Below the pieces are notes generated by a model. The model saw nothing but the letters and a program-made list of their open reading frames with translations, searched no databases and was not told the DNA's origin. From Kitagawia praeruptora (Eukaryota > Streptophyta > Magnoliopsida > Apiales > Apiaceae), in the NCBI GenBank assembly GCA_037693485.1, contig CM075351.1, forward strand, positions 156,368,501 to 156,432,500: a DNA stretch of 64,000 bases. Reading direction: 5' to 3'. This document shows, piece after piece, positions 23,535-34,550 of this stretch; the stretch's first letter is position 1; each line of letters opens with the position of its first letter. The position numbers and the translations under genes were made by a program.

Positions 23535-23660
23535 AAGGGTGAGAGGAGAGCGAGAGGGAGAGGGGGAGAGAGAGAGAGAGAGAGAAGGGCGAGATTTAGG
23601 GTTCTTGAGGGAGGGGGTGAGAGTCGAGAGAGAGAGAGGTGAGGTCTGTCGAGAGAGAGT
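23535..23660 (+). repeat. GA-rich microsatellite in CACTA 2
   Basis: A gagaga-dominated tract gives rise to spurious Arg/Glu-rich open frames. On the - strand it is a ctctct tract, like that often found in plant 5' UTRs. Confidence 0.85.
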
Positions 23661-24075
23661 AGAGAGGTGGGTTTTGTTTTTAGGTTTAATTAATTATTTT
23701 GATTTAATTTGTGTGAATGTAGATATTAGAATTGAGGGGGGGAAATACAAAAATTTTGTTAAGGGGGAACAGATTTGGCAAGTAGGCGGGCAAATGAAAG
23801 TAAAAAGGGGGAAAATAAAACTAAGGGGGGGAATAATTCCGAGGGAACGCGCGTTTATTTTTTAAGTAGACATTTAGACATCGGTTCATAAATGAAGCGA
23901 TGTCTAAATTTTTTTAAGAAAACATTTAGACATCGGTTGATATGTCATGTGATGTCTGAATGTTTAAAAGACATCGGTTTTAAAACGGGCGATGTTAAAT
24001 TGATTTTTAACATCGGTTTTATTGTAATCGATGTTAAAAACGGTGATGTCTATTAACAGTTTTTTAGTAGTTTCA

Positions 24076-24812
24076 GACAAATAATTCTGTAAAGTTTACC
24101 TTTAGATTGAAACTGAACAACTTCAAAGGTGTTATTTCTGAAAAGAACAAAAAAAAGTACTAAACAAGTGGTGCTACATTTCAAAATAAAATTATCCACC
24201 ACTGGAGGAAAACAAAAAGTTGAAAAGCCTAAAAAATTTGAAAGTAGGTTTCATAATAACCTCTGAAACAATTTAAATCCAACCATGATTGAACACAAGT
24301 ATCAGATGTGAACTCAAAAGGCGGAATATATCTACATACAAAAATCTTTCTTCAAGAAGTATCAAATAATTTATTAAGAGATGAAGGTAATGCCAAGGTC
24401 TCCACATATGCCTTCTTTGTCGATTCATTCGATGGATCGTTCTTCGTTTCTAAACTTCTTCTTTCCACATCCTAAGGTTATCGATATCGTTTGTCGCCGT
24501 TGATTCATAACAGTCCCCGAAGATTCCACAATATACATCTATTGTCGCAAAAAGCTCTATCCAGTTCAACATAATCATCTCAAGTGAGTACGTCATCTCG
24601 ATTCGTAATAGTATCTGAAGATTCCATCGTAGACATCTATAGTCACACGTAGTTCTATCCAGCTCATCACAACCATCAACCAACACTCATATCTTAACGT
24701 ACTAATTGGTACTATATCCAATAGTCCAACACGAACTCTATATGAGCTCCGACTTTCCTTACTTTGCTATACACACTCCTACATGCTCTCGTTTCTAGTG
24801 TACTATAACCTT
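24076..24812 (-). other. Internal strip of element B (5' part), no gene
   Basis: This lies between the CACTA and the PBS. An 81-codon-scale open frame (24450-24686, - strand) contains a partly repeated stretch (DELDRTTCDYRCLRW / LNWIELFATIDVY). It does not match a protein family I know. Confidence 0.5.
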
Positions 24813-24824
24813 GCTCTGATATCA
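24813..24824 (-). other. Primer binding site of element B
   Basis: The - strand reads TGATATCAGAGC, one base from the tRNA-Met PBS TGGTATCAGAGC, three bases from the LTR end at 24828. Confidence 0.9.
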
Positions 24825-24827
24825 TTC

Positions 24828-27800
24828 TGTAACGCCCCCAAATCCGGGGTCAGGAGATTTGGTCGTTACACGAAAATCCTCAAAATAAATAATCATCCAA
24901 AATTTTAAATATAACATCTATGACCCCAACTATCAAAGATCTTTTAGGTTATAGTGCTAGAAACAATATTCCAAATTCAACTAATAAAAATTTCTTTCTT
25001 TACAACAATCTCTTTAATCAAATCTTAAACCACTGATATATAACTTCGACAAGAAGTATACCAGGACAACTAATTAAATACATATTAATAACTAATACAA
25101 TCCAACTATAATAAATAGATCTTACACTAGATCCAAGCATCTTGAGCCAAGTCATCTTCAAACATAGCATCCTGATCTTCGTCTTCAGACTTACGCGAAT
25201 AAATCTCACCAATTTACCCTTTTCTGAAAGGTTAGGTTTCAAAACAAGTATGAGCGAAATAATTGCTCAGCAAGTATATTAATAGAGTATAACCAATCTT
25301 AGGTTTTGAAATCTAACAGATAATTGATATCATATCAAAACAATTGTAATAAATCATCATAATTGAATAATTTAGAAGTTTGCAATACTTTTGATTGAAA
25401 CTTTTCAAAACTGCCAAGCACACATCAACTCTCAACTTAACCAACATCCAAGAAATCCTTAATTACTCAAGTATCACTCTTGTCGACTAAGTACTTACGT
25501 ACTTAGCTGCCAATCCGGCCTGGCAATAATGAGTTGAATAAATGAGAAGATCTCAAATCATTCTCGATTTTAACCATTATTGAACAACACATGCTCCAAC
25601 GACGATTTAAATCTCGAATTAGTTTTATAACAAGTTAACTTCAAGATATTGATTAGAATTGGATTTTTATATAGTTTTTAAAACAATGTGGGCAGGCGGA
25701 TGATCAGTCACGCACTAACCCCGGCCAACGCACACAGCAAGGCCCTGAAATGGATCCATAACCTCGACCATTATATGGTCTCCCCAAAGGGAGTCCTCAA
25801 AAACATTTTATCTCCCCGAAGGGACTCCTCGAAAACAGTTTTTTATAACGACCATAATAGGGTCCGACCTTACGGTCAAAACATTTTTATAACGACCACA
25901 ATAGGGTCCGACCTTACGGTCAAAACATTCCAATTCTAAATCAAACGCACTAGGTGTCAGGACAATCGACCACCTTTAACACATCAACTAATTTAAACTC
26001 ACGTTCCAGAAAATAATTCATAATTGATTAATCAACAAGGAAATAATAGTCTCAACTAGTATCGACAAGTTCGATACAATAAACAAGATATATTTAAAGA
26101 AACAACAATAATAAAGGTGTCGACAAGTTCGACACACCAACTGGGGTGGAAATAATTTAAAGAATAATATTAACATATTTTCACTTGAACAAGAAGTGAA
26201 AGGAATACTTGCAATTATGGATTTAAAATTTAATCCACATACTTTATATATTTCAAAATATATATACTCTGAACAATAGAGTATGCATAAATAAACTTCC
26301 CTCTGGTCCTTAGCAGAAAACAGAAACCTGCGAATAAATCCTTCGCACCTCGTCCAAGCAATTCCATGGAGGTAACTTACCTTCTTTCATACGACGCCTC
26401 GATCTTTCCTTTTTGATGTACGTTGCTCCACTTGATTATACCCTAGTGGTACTGAAATAGTTACGAGTAAGTGTCAGTCCAACCTCGTATCTCGAGTAGA
26501 CACAACTCAGAATTACCATTAAGTCACATAAAGTCAAACTATAGGTGTCCTCCCTATAGTTGACTATTCTAATACAACTTAATGCACATAACACATTTAG
26601 CAATCGATAATGACACGAAAGGAGTCCCCTATACATGGTGGACATCTCCCGGTGCCAAACACATTATAACCAATTAATAGGCTAAAACCATCTTAACATA
26701 CAGATAGTCCTCAAAACATAATTAATCATCGATAAAGACTCATAATACCCAATTAATCCTCAAGACACATTTAGTCCTCGAATTATCCAAATTATCACAT
26801 AATCCTCGAGATAATAGTTAACCCTCGAAACAATTTACTTACACATATACACATAACAGTTAACACCCAAAGCATGCATTTAGACCCTTGAAATCAAATA
26901 AGTTAAATAAATTTAAATGCAGGGGATTTTTAAAAAATTTCGGCATGAGGTATTCATTTATCGGACTATTCCCCTATTTTTCAATTCACAATCCAACTGT
27001 GTAACCACCAAGGAAAATCAAGCTGCCTTAATTTGTAGCAACATAAAAGTAAACAAGTAAGAAAAGTACCCGCCCAGACATGCGGCACCTAAATACATAA
27101 GAAAAGTAGCCGCCCAGACATGCGGCACCTAAACACATAAGAAAAGTAAACTATCCAACCAATACTCTTTTAACCACATATAGGCCACATCAAGTAATTG
27201 ACAAGTATGACATACCATAAATGCTACGACTCAACTTATAGCACTTAGCACATAACATTTACCGGCACCATAAACAACTAGCAATTTATCCACTAAAACA
27301 CTTTAACTTTAATCACTCAGATCATTTAGCACATAGACACTTACAAATTAGCCCACTCATATAACTACACATCATAAGTCGATAACAATTAGCACTTAAT
27401 GATTAACAATTCTAATTAACAATTATAGACTCTCCGAATCAAATACGAAAATTATCAAGTACCTTACTACTAAACGACAATCACAATTAGCAATTAACAC
27501 TCACTAACCCGAACATATAATCAGGCCCACCACTAACCTCCAAAATTATAATCACCAACATACTTTCCGAATTAAATTTCGGAAATACAACATTATCCAT
27601 AATTTATAACATTAGGCTAATTACGAAAATTAACACCATAATGCTCGCACTTTACCACTAATTAAAATTATAACAATTAAACTATCTCGAAATTTACAAC
27701 TAATTAAATCACCACAAATAAATACATAAATTAAAAATACAAAGTATACCATTTTCCGATGACCACCACGAAAACTTCTCCACCATCTTTTCTCTCTCTC

Positions 27801-28764
27801 TCTCTCTCTCTCTCTCGCACAACACCTGCCCCTCCTTCCCTTTCATTCGCTGCCACCACCACCGCGCGCCTCCTCCGCGCACAGCTGCCCGTCGCCGCAC
27901 CGCCGTCTGCCGCCGCCCCACTACACTACCACTGCCCAGCCTCTCCTCCTCTTAACTCACACACACACGTATATGCACACACACACATATATATATATAT
28001 ATACCAATTGATTTTAACCAATCAACCCCCAATTGAAATCCCCAAATTTCATTCTATGAACCCTAATTTCTCTTTTCCCCTAATCTCACTTTCTCTCTCC
28101 CCAATTTTGTGTTAACAGTGTGTGTGGTGTTTTGTGGGATTGGGCTTGGCCCAATTACAAGTGAATACTGCAACTACTAGCACTTAACTCCGAGCCCAAA
28201 TAAAACACTACTTATTCGTTCTTAAAACTAATAAACATCTTTTACAAATTGAAATTAAATAGAAAATTGGAAAAATTAAACTTTTCATTTTTAAAATAAA
28301 GAGTATAAAATTACGAACACCCACATATTTTTAAAATATTTGTAGGATCAAAAATGAATTAAATATGAATTTTGCAAGTTTTGATCCTTTAACTGTAATA
28401 TAACTCTTAAAATCATTTTAAAATACCAAAACATCCAAATTAATTCTCCCAATAATTTTAAAAACTAAATAATTTTATAAGGAGAATAACACAAAAGGCT
28501 TCGTGATTTTAAATGCTCCGGTGATTTTAGAAAAAATTTCGAAGCTAAAATAATGCATGATTTAAATACATTTAAATCCTCAAAATACAAATAAAAATAC
28601 TCGGGCTTACACGACACCCGTAAACCATCATATAAACACGTAAACATAATAACATGTATATTTGACCTCTCAAAATATCCACAATCTTATTCCTCCTTAA
28701 TAAGAAAATAAATAAAATACTTAAATCATCAAAATAATAACTTTTGAAAATTGGGATTATTACA
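24828..28764 (-). repeat. 5' LTR of element B (right, 3937 bp)
   Basis: It is collinear with 14864-18479. The extra block at about 26415-26800 (gatgtacgttgctcc... to ...aattatccaa) is present only here. It has no terminal repeat, so a deletion in the left copy is the simpler reading. It also holds ct (27787-27815) and ca/ta (27958-28003) microsatellites. Confidence 0.93.
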
Positions 28765-29066
28765 AGATGTACAGGAGGAACCGTACCTACATGGTACCAT
28801 TCTCCTTTTTCAGTGTCTCTGCTTTTGATATAGCTCTCTCCCCAATCTACAACTATGTATACAAGGTCATCTGCCATCACTTGGACTGCAAAATGCATTG
28901 CCCTTGAGAAAGGATGATGTACCATTTTTTCTCTGATGGACTAAAGACGTCAGAAGTTTTCTGCTCAGGCAACCCTACCTGGTCATTCAGAACGTAAAAT
29001 TTTCCTTGGTAAGACAATCCTAAGCAATCCACTTGTGGACTAGGCATTGGTGGCAAATCTTCCCAC
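28765..29066 (-). pseudogene. F-box/kelch-repeat protein fragment, split by element B
   Basis: The - strand exon starts after atttgcag at 29066 and encodes WEDLPPMPSPQVDCLGLSY, GKFYVLNDQVGLPEQ and VFSPSEKKW. After a frameshift near 28920 it encodes HPFSRAMHFAVQVMADDLVY, VDWGESYIKSRDTEKGEWY and VGTVPPV. These are kelch repeats of a plant F-box/kelch protein (similar to Arabidopsis At1g16250), a presumed SCF ubiquitin-ligase adaptor. Element B inserted right after VPPVH. The next codons (LPDH) are found on the other side, at about 14858-14850. The F-box part is absent. Confidence 0.75.
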
Positions 29067-29291
29067 CTGCAAATGATTTAACTTGGAACATATTAGCTTC
29101 TGTGTGATCTACTTAAAGTGTCGACTTGAGCAGATTTACAAAACTATGTACACACCTTCAGACTGGATTTTTGACACAAAAAGTGATCAGTACAACCATG
29201 GGTATTGGGTAGTGTGTGCTTACACAGGGCCTGCTAGATATTGATTCAAGTGATGATCAGGATCTGGGCATTACTGATCAGATACTGATGC

Positions 29292-29299
29292 TGACGTCA
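29292..29299 (+). promoter_or_regulatory. TGACGTCA bZIP-type element in LTR C
   Basis: A perfect palindromic TGACGTCA lies about 210 bp upstream of the TATA box and is flanked by attactgat/atcagtaat arms. Plant TGA and other bZIP factors bind this core. That it controls this LTR is inferred. The site is conserved in the 3' LTR. Confidence 0.6.
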
Positions 29300-29505
29300 T
29301 CAGTAATACAATGTCAGTATTGGATTATTATCAGGATTAGAAGCTGGTCAGTATTTCGTGAAGATTCTCATCAGACCAGAGATCAAGGAAGATTGATATG
29401 TCGGTTCCTAGATTATAGGAATGCAGCTATCATACAAGATATGCATTCAGAGATATATGTAATTGATTTAGAATATCTTGTAATTGATAGTGTAACTGTG
29501 TACTC

Positions 29506-29513
29506 TATATAAA
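29506..29513 (+). promoter_or_regulatory. TATA box of LTR C
   Basis: The motif TATATAAA occurs in gtactctatataaacacag, well placed to drive the genomic RNA. It is identical in the 3' LTR (about 42195). Confidence 0.8.
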
Positions 29514-29734
29514 CACAGTTTAGGTTTTACATTAGTGTAATCGCTTACACGATTTATCTTGTAACCTAGCAGCTCTTAAGAACATAGGAATTTCTTAAGA
29601 GAGTTTTGTAACAGTTTTATATCAGAATTAATAAAGCTGTTATTGATTCATACTTGTGTTATTTGTTTAAGTCGAAAATCTTATACAATTGTATTCAACC
29701 CCCCTTCTACAATTGTTATTTACTGGGCAACAAT

Positions 29735-29746
29735 TGGTATCAGAGC
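29735..29746 (+). other. Primer binding site of element C
   Basis: TGGTATCAGAGC, a perfect plant tRNA-Met PBS, lies two bases after the LTR. Confidence 0.95.
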
Positions 29747-29781
29747 AAAACTGATTAATATTAATCAGAAATGATCTTAAG

Positions 29782-31341
29782 ATGTCGACAAGCAAGTATG
29801 AAAGCATCAAAATTCCAATTCTCAAGAAAACTGTGTATCCAACATGGAAAGTGAAAATGATGATGTATCTGGAAGCAACTGATCCTGACTATCTTGATAG
29901 GATCAATGATGGACCATTTCTTCCAACAAGACTAGTTGCAAGAACAGAGACTGTTGCTGAACACTATGTCATTAAGGCAAAGAGTGAGTGGACGATAGAG
30001 GAAAAGGCTCAAGTACTCAAAGATGCAAAGGTAAAAAATATTTTGCATAACAGTCTTGATAATGTCATGTCTAACAGGGTAATTGCATGCAAGACTGCAA
30101 AGGAAATTTGGGATACTTTGGAAACTCAATGCCAAGGTACTGAATCTATCAAAAGAAACAAAAGAAACAGAAGGGCTCTGTTGATTCAGGAGTATGAGCA
30201 GTTCGATGCTAAATCTGATGAAAGCCTTACTGATATGTATGATAGATTCTTGACTTTACTGAATAATCTATCACTAGTTGGCAAAGAGTATGATCCAGAG
30301 GACTCAAATACCAAGTTTCTCAGAGCTCTAACTGAGGAGTGGGATACTCAAGCTTCAATCATAAGGCATCAATATGATTTGAAGATGCTGTCTCTTGATG
30401 AAGTCTATGGGATGCTAAGAACCCATGATCTTGAGGTTCAACAGAGGAAGAACAAGAAAAATGTCAAAGCAAAATCTGTTGCTTTGAATGTTGAATCAAA
30501 ATCAAAGGGAAAAGCTGAGGAGGTTTCTATCAGAAAGAGTAGAGTGGAAGAGTCAATTCCTGATGACTCATCATCAGATACTGATACTGAGTCTGATCCT
30601 GATACTGATGATGACTCTACTAATTCTGATATGATGGAAATGGTTGCTATGATAGTCAAGGGCTTAAAAAAGATGAAGTTTAGAAAGGCTAGGAAGCAAG
30701 GGAAATTTCAGAAGAAAACCTTCAATGCTGACAAAGACAGGTACAAGAAGAAAGAAGGTAAAAGCAGCAAATTTGACAAGTCAAAAATCAGATGCTATAA
30801 CTGTGATGGAATGGGTCATTTTGCAACTGAGTGCAAGAAGACCAAAACCAAAGCTCTCATTTCTTCAAGCAAGGATTGGATGGACTCATCATCTGACTCT
30901 GAAGAAGAGAAAGTGAATTATGCTTTGATGGCTAAAACTGATGAGACTTCTGCTGGTGAAAATAAGGTATCTGAAGTTTTGTTTGATTTTGATACTAATA
31001 ATGTCTTTGAGCTAAGATCTTTTTTAAAATCTCTGCATATTAGTTTTAGGAGTCAATCTCTTGAAAATACTAGAATAAAATCTGAAATGGCAGAGGTTGT
31101 TAAGAGAAATGATCATCTAGAAGCAGAGTTAATTTTCTTGCAGGAAGTTCAAGCAGAATGTGATAATGCCAAACACATGAAACTTGAAACAGAGTTTAAA
31201 TGTAATGAACTTGAAATGCAACTTAAAGAGGCAAATGAAAAACTCAGAACCTGGACACATTCTGGTACAAAAACTCATGAAATTATTACTGATAAAAACT
31301 GGAAAGAGTGTCTAGGTTATAAGCCAGAGAATGAGAAATAG
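29782..31341 (+). CDS. Gag polyprotein, N-terminal part (element C)
   Basis: It opens at the first ATG after the PBS (MSTSKYESIKIPILKK). Residues ~1-230 are the copia Gag (UBN2/Retrotran_gag type) capsid region, with WKVKMMMYLEA and a conserved EIWDTLE motif. A Ser/Asp-rich linker follows. Then comes a CCHC knuckle CYNCDGMGHFATEC at ~337-350 that binds RNA in the particle, and after it a coiled-coil-like charged tail. The frame ends at TAG 31339-31341, but the same frame continues open to 32106 with more Gag features. The TAG therefore probably interrupts one larger Gag. If translated as is, the product is 519 residues. Confidence 0.9.
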   Translation: MSTSKYESIKIPILKKTVYPTWKVKMMMYLEATDPDYLDRINDGPFLPTRLVARTETVAEHYVIKAKSEWTIEEKAQVLKDAKVKNILHNSLDNVMSNRVIACKTAKEIWDTLETQCQGTESIKRNKRNRRALLIQEYEQFDAKSDESLTDMYDRFLTLLNNLSLVGKEYDPEDSNTKFLRALTEEWDTQASIIRHQYDLKMLSLDEVYGMLRTHDLEVQQRKNKKNVKAKSVALNVESKSKGKAEEVSIRKSRVEESIPDDSSSDTDTESDPDTDDDSTNSDMMEMVAMIVKGLKKMKFRKARKQGKFQKKTFNADKDRYKKKEGKSSKFDKSKIRCYNCDGMGHFATECKKTKTKALISSSKDWMDSSSDSEEEKVNYALMAKTDETSAGENKVSEVLFDFDTNNVFELRSFLKSLHISFRSQSLENTRIKSEMAEVVKRNDHLEAELIFLQEVQAECDNAKHMKLETEFKCNELEMQLKEANEKLRTWTHSGTKTHEIITDKNWKECLGYKPENEK

Positions 31342-32106
31342 GACAAAGAAAAAGTTGTTTCATCTAATCCAGGAAGAGTTATAGTAAATGACTCAACAAA
31401 TCCAAAAACCTACAGATATGTTACAGACAGTACTAAAACCAAATTAAGACCTGTTAATTATGTGTATCCAGAAATTCCCAAATCTACTTCAGAAAAGGGA
31501 TCTACTTCTACACATCATTCTGAGTCTAGAACTGTCAAAAACAAAAATGTAGGTCTTTTGTCCAAGAAACAATTAAGGGATAGAATCTGTGATGTAACAG
31601 ATAGGAAGAGAGTTCCAACTATCAAAAGGAACAGGAATGGTAAAGTTGGAATAAACAAGGAGAGTAATTATAAGTATATTCCAAATGCACCAAGAAAAGT
31701 ATGCTTTAACTGTGGTAACTCTAATCATCTTGCAATTGATTGCAGGAGGAGTAAAAAGAAGCCAACTGTAGTTCCTAAGTCTGACATTAGGAATAAATCA
31801 GTATTTTATAAACCACAGAATCCTTGTTTCCATTGTGGCAGTAAATGGCATTCTATTTATACATGTGAAGAATACCATAATTTGTACTATAATTATTACG
31901 AGCCTTTGCCTAAGTTCAATAAAAGTGCAAATTTTGGAAAAACAAAGAACTTGAATACTAATCATGCATCTGTTAAGAAAAAGATTAATTTTGATGGACT
32001 TAATCCTGATGAAGGTGTCTTTACAAGAAAATCTTCTGCTGCTAAAAATGTTAAGTTGCATGAAAAGAGAACCCAACAAGTGTGGGTTCTTAAAAATTCT
32101 AACTGA
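31342..32106 (+). pseudogene. Gag C-terminal part with two more zinc knuckles (element C)
   Basis: It is in frame with gag after the TAG. It encodes CFNCGNSNHLAIDC (about 31702-31743) and CFHCGSKWHSIYTC (about 31825-31866), then ends with QQVWVLKNSN and TGA. Several knuckles in a long Gag are typical of Sireviruses. The protease frame starts 17 bases later in a different frame, so gag and pol are joined by a frameshift, either programmed or mutational. Confidence 0.75.
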
Positions 32107-32123
32107 GTTCTTTGTGATTCTGA

Positions 32124-32540
32124 TTGCAGGGTAAAAAGAAAAATGTGTTAGTCATGGATAGTGGATGCTCTGTGCACATGACTGGAGACAAAACCTTGCT
32201 ATCAGAATTTGAGGAGAAGGCTGGCCCAACTGTGTCTTATGGAGATGGCAACATTGGACAAACTTTGGGATATGGCAGTATTGTAATTGGAAATGTCATC
32301 ATTGAAAAAGTAGCTCTGGTAAAAGGACTCAAGCATAATCTGTTAAGTGTCAGTCAAATTACAGACAGAGGTTATCGTGTCAATTTCAATGATACTCATT
32401 TTGAAGTTATCAGCAAATCTTCAGAAAAGGTTGTATTAACTGGTCAAAGACATGGTAACATTTATGAAGCCAACATTCACACCAATACTGAAAATCCAAC
32501 TACATGCCTCATCAGTAAAGCTTCTGTAGATGAAAGTTAG
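32124..32540 (+). pseudogene. Pol: aspartic protease (element C)
   Basis: The core VMDSGCSVHMTGD carries the catalytic DSG of retroviral-type aspartic proteases, which cut the polyprotein in the particle. GNVIIEKVALVKGLKHNLLS and VSQI follow, the usual copia protease/GAG-pre-integrase junction. The frame stops at TAG 32538-32540 (DES-stop-NWHKK), inside the GAG-pre-integrase zinc domain. Beyond the stop the same frame continues into integrase, so this is one pol cut by a nonsense codon. Confidence 0.85.
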
Positions 32541-34550
32541 AATTGGCATAAGAAGCTTTTTCATCTCAACTTCAACAATATAAATGAGTTGGTTAAGAAA
32601 GACTTGGTAAGAGGATTACCAAAGGCTCTATATACTCCTGATGGACTCTATGATGCTTGTCAGAAGGCTAAACAGAGAAGGACATCATTCAAGAGTAAAT
32701 CTGAATCCTCAATTGATGAACCATATCACATGCTTCACCTTGACTTGTTTGGACCAGTGAATATTATGTCCATCAGTAAGAAAATGTATACTCTAGTCAT
32801 TGTTGATGAATATACTAGATTTACCTGGGTTTATTTTCTGCACAAAAAAGATGAAACTGCTGAAATACTGCTGGACCATGTGAGACTTATTGAAACTGGC
32901 ACAGAATACAAAGTCAAGATTCTGAGAAGTGATAATGGGACTGAATTCAAGAATTCAGCAATGGAAGAGTTCTGCAAATACAAAGGAATAGTTCAACAAT
33001 TCTCTGCTCCTGGCACACCTCAGCAAAATGGAGTAGTTGAAAGAAAGAACAGGACTCTTATTGAAGCTGGCAGAACTATGTTGGAGGAAGCTAAACTACC
33101 TACATATTTTTGGGCAGAAGCAGTCAACACAGCATGCTACACTCAGAACATCACTCTAATCAACAAACATGGTGTAACTCCTTATCAGATGATTAAGGAA
33201 AAGAAGCCAAGTTTGAAGCATTTACATGTGTTTGGCTGCAAGTGCTTTGTTCTAAGACCTCATCCTGAACAGCTAGGAAAATTTGAGACAAAAGCTGATG
33301 AGGCCATCTTTATTGGCTATCCAACAACAAGAGCCTTTAAAGTCTACAATCTAAGAACAAAGACAGTCATGAAGTCTATTAATGTATCTTTTGATGATAG
33401 AAAGATAACAGGAATAAAAGAAGACTCTCATGATAGTTTGATTTTAGCAAATGAAGCTACCAAGAATTCTGATGAAGTCATGTCAGATACTGATACTCTA
33501 TCAGATCCTGACGATCGATCAATTCCTGATCGAACACCTGTTACTGATGATGACTCAAATAATGCAAATGTTGAGGGGGAGCAAGAGCAAGACATCACCA
33601 GTACTGATACAACTCAAACATCAAGTAGAGACTCATCAGAAACAGATTCAAGTGACAATCCTGACAGTATATCAGGAAGAGATAGCACTATCTCAGGGGG
33701 AGCTTCTAGCAATTCTAGTTCTTTTGAAGAAAACACCAATCCAGGGGGAGCATCCAGTTCAAGAAATGACTTACCATCAGCAAGGAAATGGACTAAAAGT
33801 CATACTCCTGATTTAATCATTGGGAATCCTGAAGCAGGTGTTAAGACAAGAAGTGCAACTCAGAATGAATGCTTATATAATAACTTTCTGTCAAAGGAGG
33901 AGCCTAAGAAAGTTGAAGATGCACTTAAGGATGCTGATTGGGTGACAGCTATGCAAGAAGAACTGAATGAGTTTGAAAGAAATGAAGTCTGGAAACTTGT
34001 ACCAAGGCCCAAGGGAAGGTCTATTGTGGGTACAAAGTGGGTATTCAGAAACAAGACTTATTCAGATGGCACAATTGTGAGGAACAAAGCAAGACTAGTA
34101 GCAAAGGGGTATTCTCAACAGGAAGGAATAGATTATGATGAGACTTTTGCTCCTGTTGCAAGACTAGAGGCCATCAGAATTTTTCTGGCATATGCAGCCC
34201 ACAAGAAGTTCAAAGTATTCCAGATGGATGTAAAAAGTGCATTTCTCAATGGAGAACTGGAAGAGGAGGTATATGTTGAGCAACCTCCTGGCTTCATTGA
34301 TCTCAAATATCCAGATCATGTCTATAGACTGGATAAAGCACTTTATGGACTAAAGCAAGCTCCAAGAGCCTGGTATGAAACCCTAGCTCAATTCTTACTG
34401 GAAAGTGGATTCAATAGAGGTACAATTGATAAAACCTTGTTTTATTTGAATCATGGTAAGGATTTGCTGTTAGTTCAAATATATGTTGATGATATCATTT
34501 TTGGGTCAACTAACACTAAGTTGTGTGAGAAGTTTTCAAAGCTAATGTAG
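32541..34550 (+). pseudogene. Pol: integrase and most of reverse transcriptase (element C)
   Basis: It continues the protease frame. The integrase zinc domain shows WHKKLFHLN and DACQKAKQ; the first of the two expected cysteines is Tyr (TAT), which would weaken zinc binding. The DDE core is complete: HLDLFGP, RSDNGTEF and NGVVERKNR. A Ser/Thr/Asp-rich linker follows (about 33450-33790). RT begins with WKLVPRPKGRSIVGTKW and includes VARLEAIRIFLAYAA, QMDVKSAFLNGELEEEVY, LYGLKQAPRAWY and the catalytic YVDDIIFGS. TAG at 34548-34550 interrupts RT, and the frame then resumes. Confidence 0.92.

Larger units (their letters stand above)
19203..24072. mobile_element. CACTA-like transposon 2 carrying exons of at least five genes
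   Basis: The left end is CACTACTAAAAAAC and the right end GTTTTTTAGTAGTT, inverted termini with a mismatch at the last base. A tca duplication sits at 19200-19202 and 24073-24075. Both subterminal zones carry many copies of agacatcggttt/aaccgatgtct (19225-19740 and 23870-24055), the usual CACTA transposase-binding pattern. No transposase is present. The interior contains exons with intact splice borders from a dynamin-related protein, an ankyrin palmitoyltransferase, myosin XI, ARGONAUTE4 and a WD40 protein, all on the - strand, interspersed with intron-like AT-rich DNA. An ag-rich microsatellite lies at 23535-23660. Size 4870 bp. Confidence 0.85.
14864..28764 (-). mobile_element. Complete non-coding LTR retrotransposon B (LARD-like), CACTA nested
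   Basis: Two long direct repeats (14864-18479 and 24828-28764) both begin TGTAACGCCCCCAAATCC and end ATTATTACA on the + strand. The 5-bp target duplication agatg flanks the whole (14859-14863 and 28765-28769). Next to the right LTR the - strand has the PBS TGATATCAGAGC (tRNA-Met type). Next to the left LTR it has a polypurine tract, so the element reads right to left. Without the CACTA, the internal region is only about 1.5 kb and has no gag or pol. It therefore fits the large retrotransposon derivatives mobilised in trans by a relative. Its LTR start is homologous to that of element A. Confidence 0.93.
29232..29732 (+). repeat. 5' LTR of element C
   Basis: It begins tgctag and ends gggcaaca. 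It contains a TATA box, a TGACGTCA palindrome inside a 9-bp inverted repeat (attactgat 29270-29278 and atcagtaat 29299-29307), and a 10-bp hairpin ctcttaagaa/ttcttaagag (29573-29601) in the presumed R/U5 region. Confidence 0.95.

Noticed and set aside
29216..29512. 98-codon frame over LTR C, repeated at 41921-42202
   Set aside because: It lies across U3 and the TATA box. Duplication reflects the LTR, not a gene.
33451..33816. 121-codon frame inside pol of element C
   Set aside because: It is a +1-frame shadow of the Asp/Ser-rich integrase linker.
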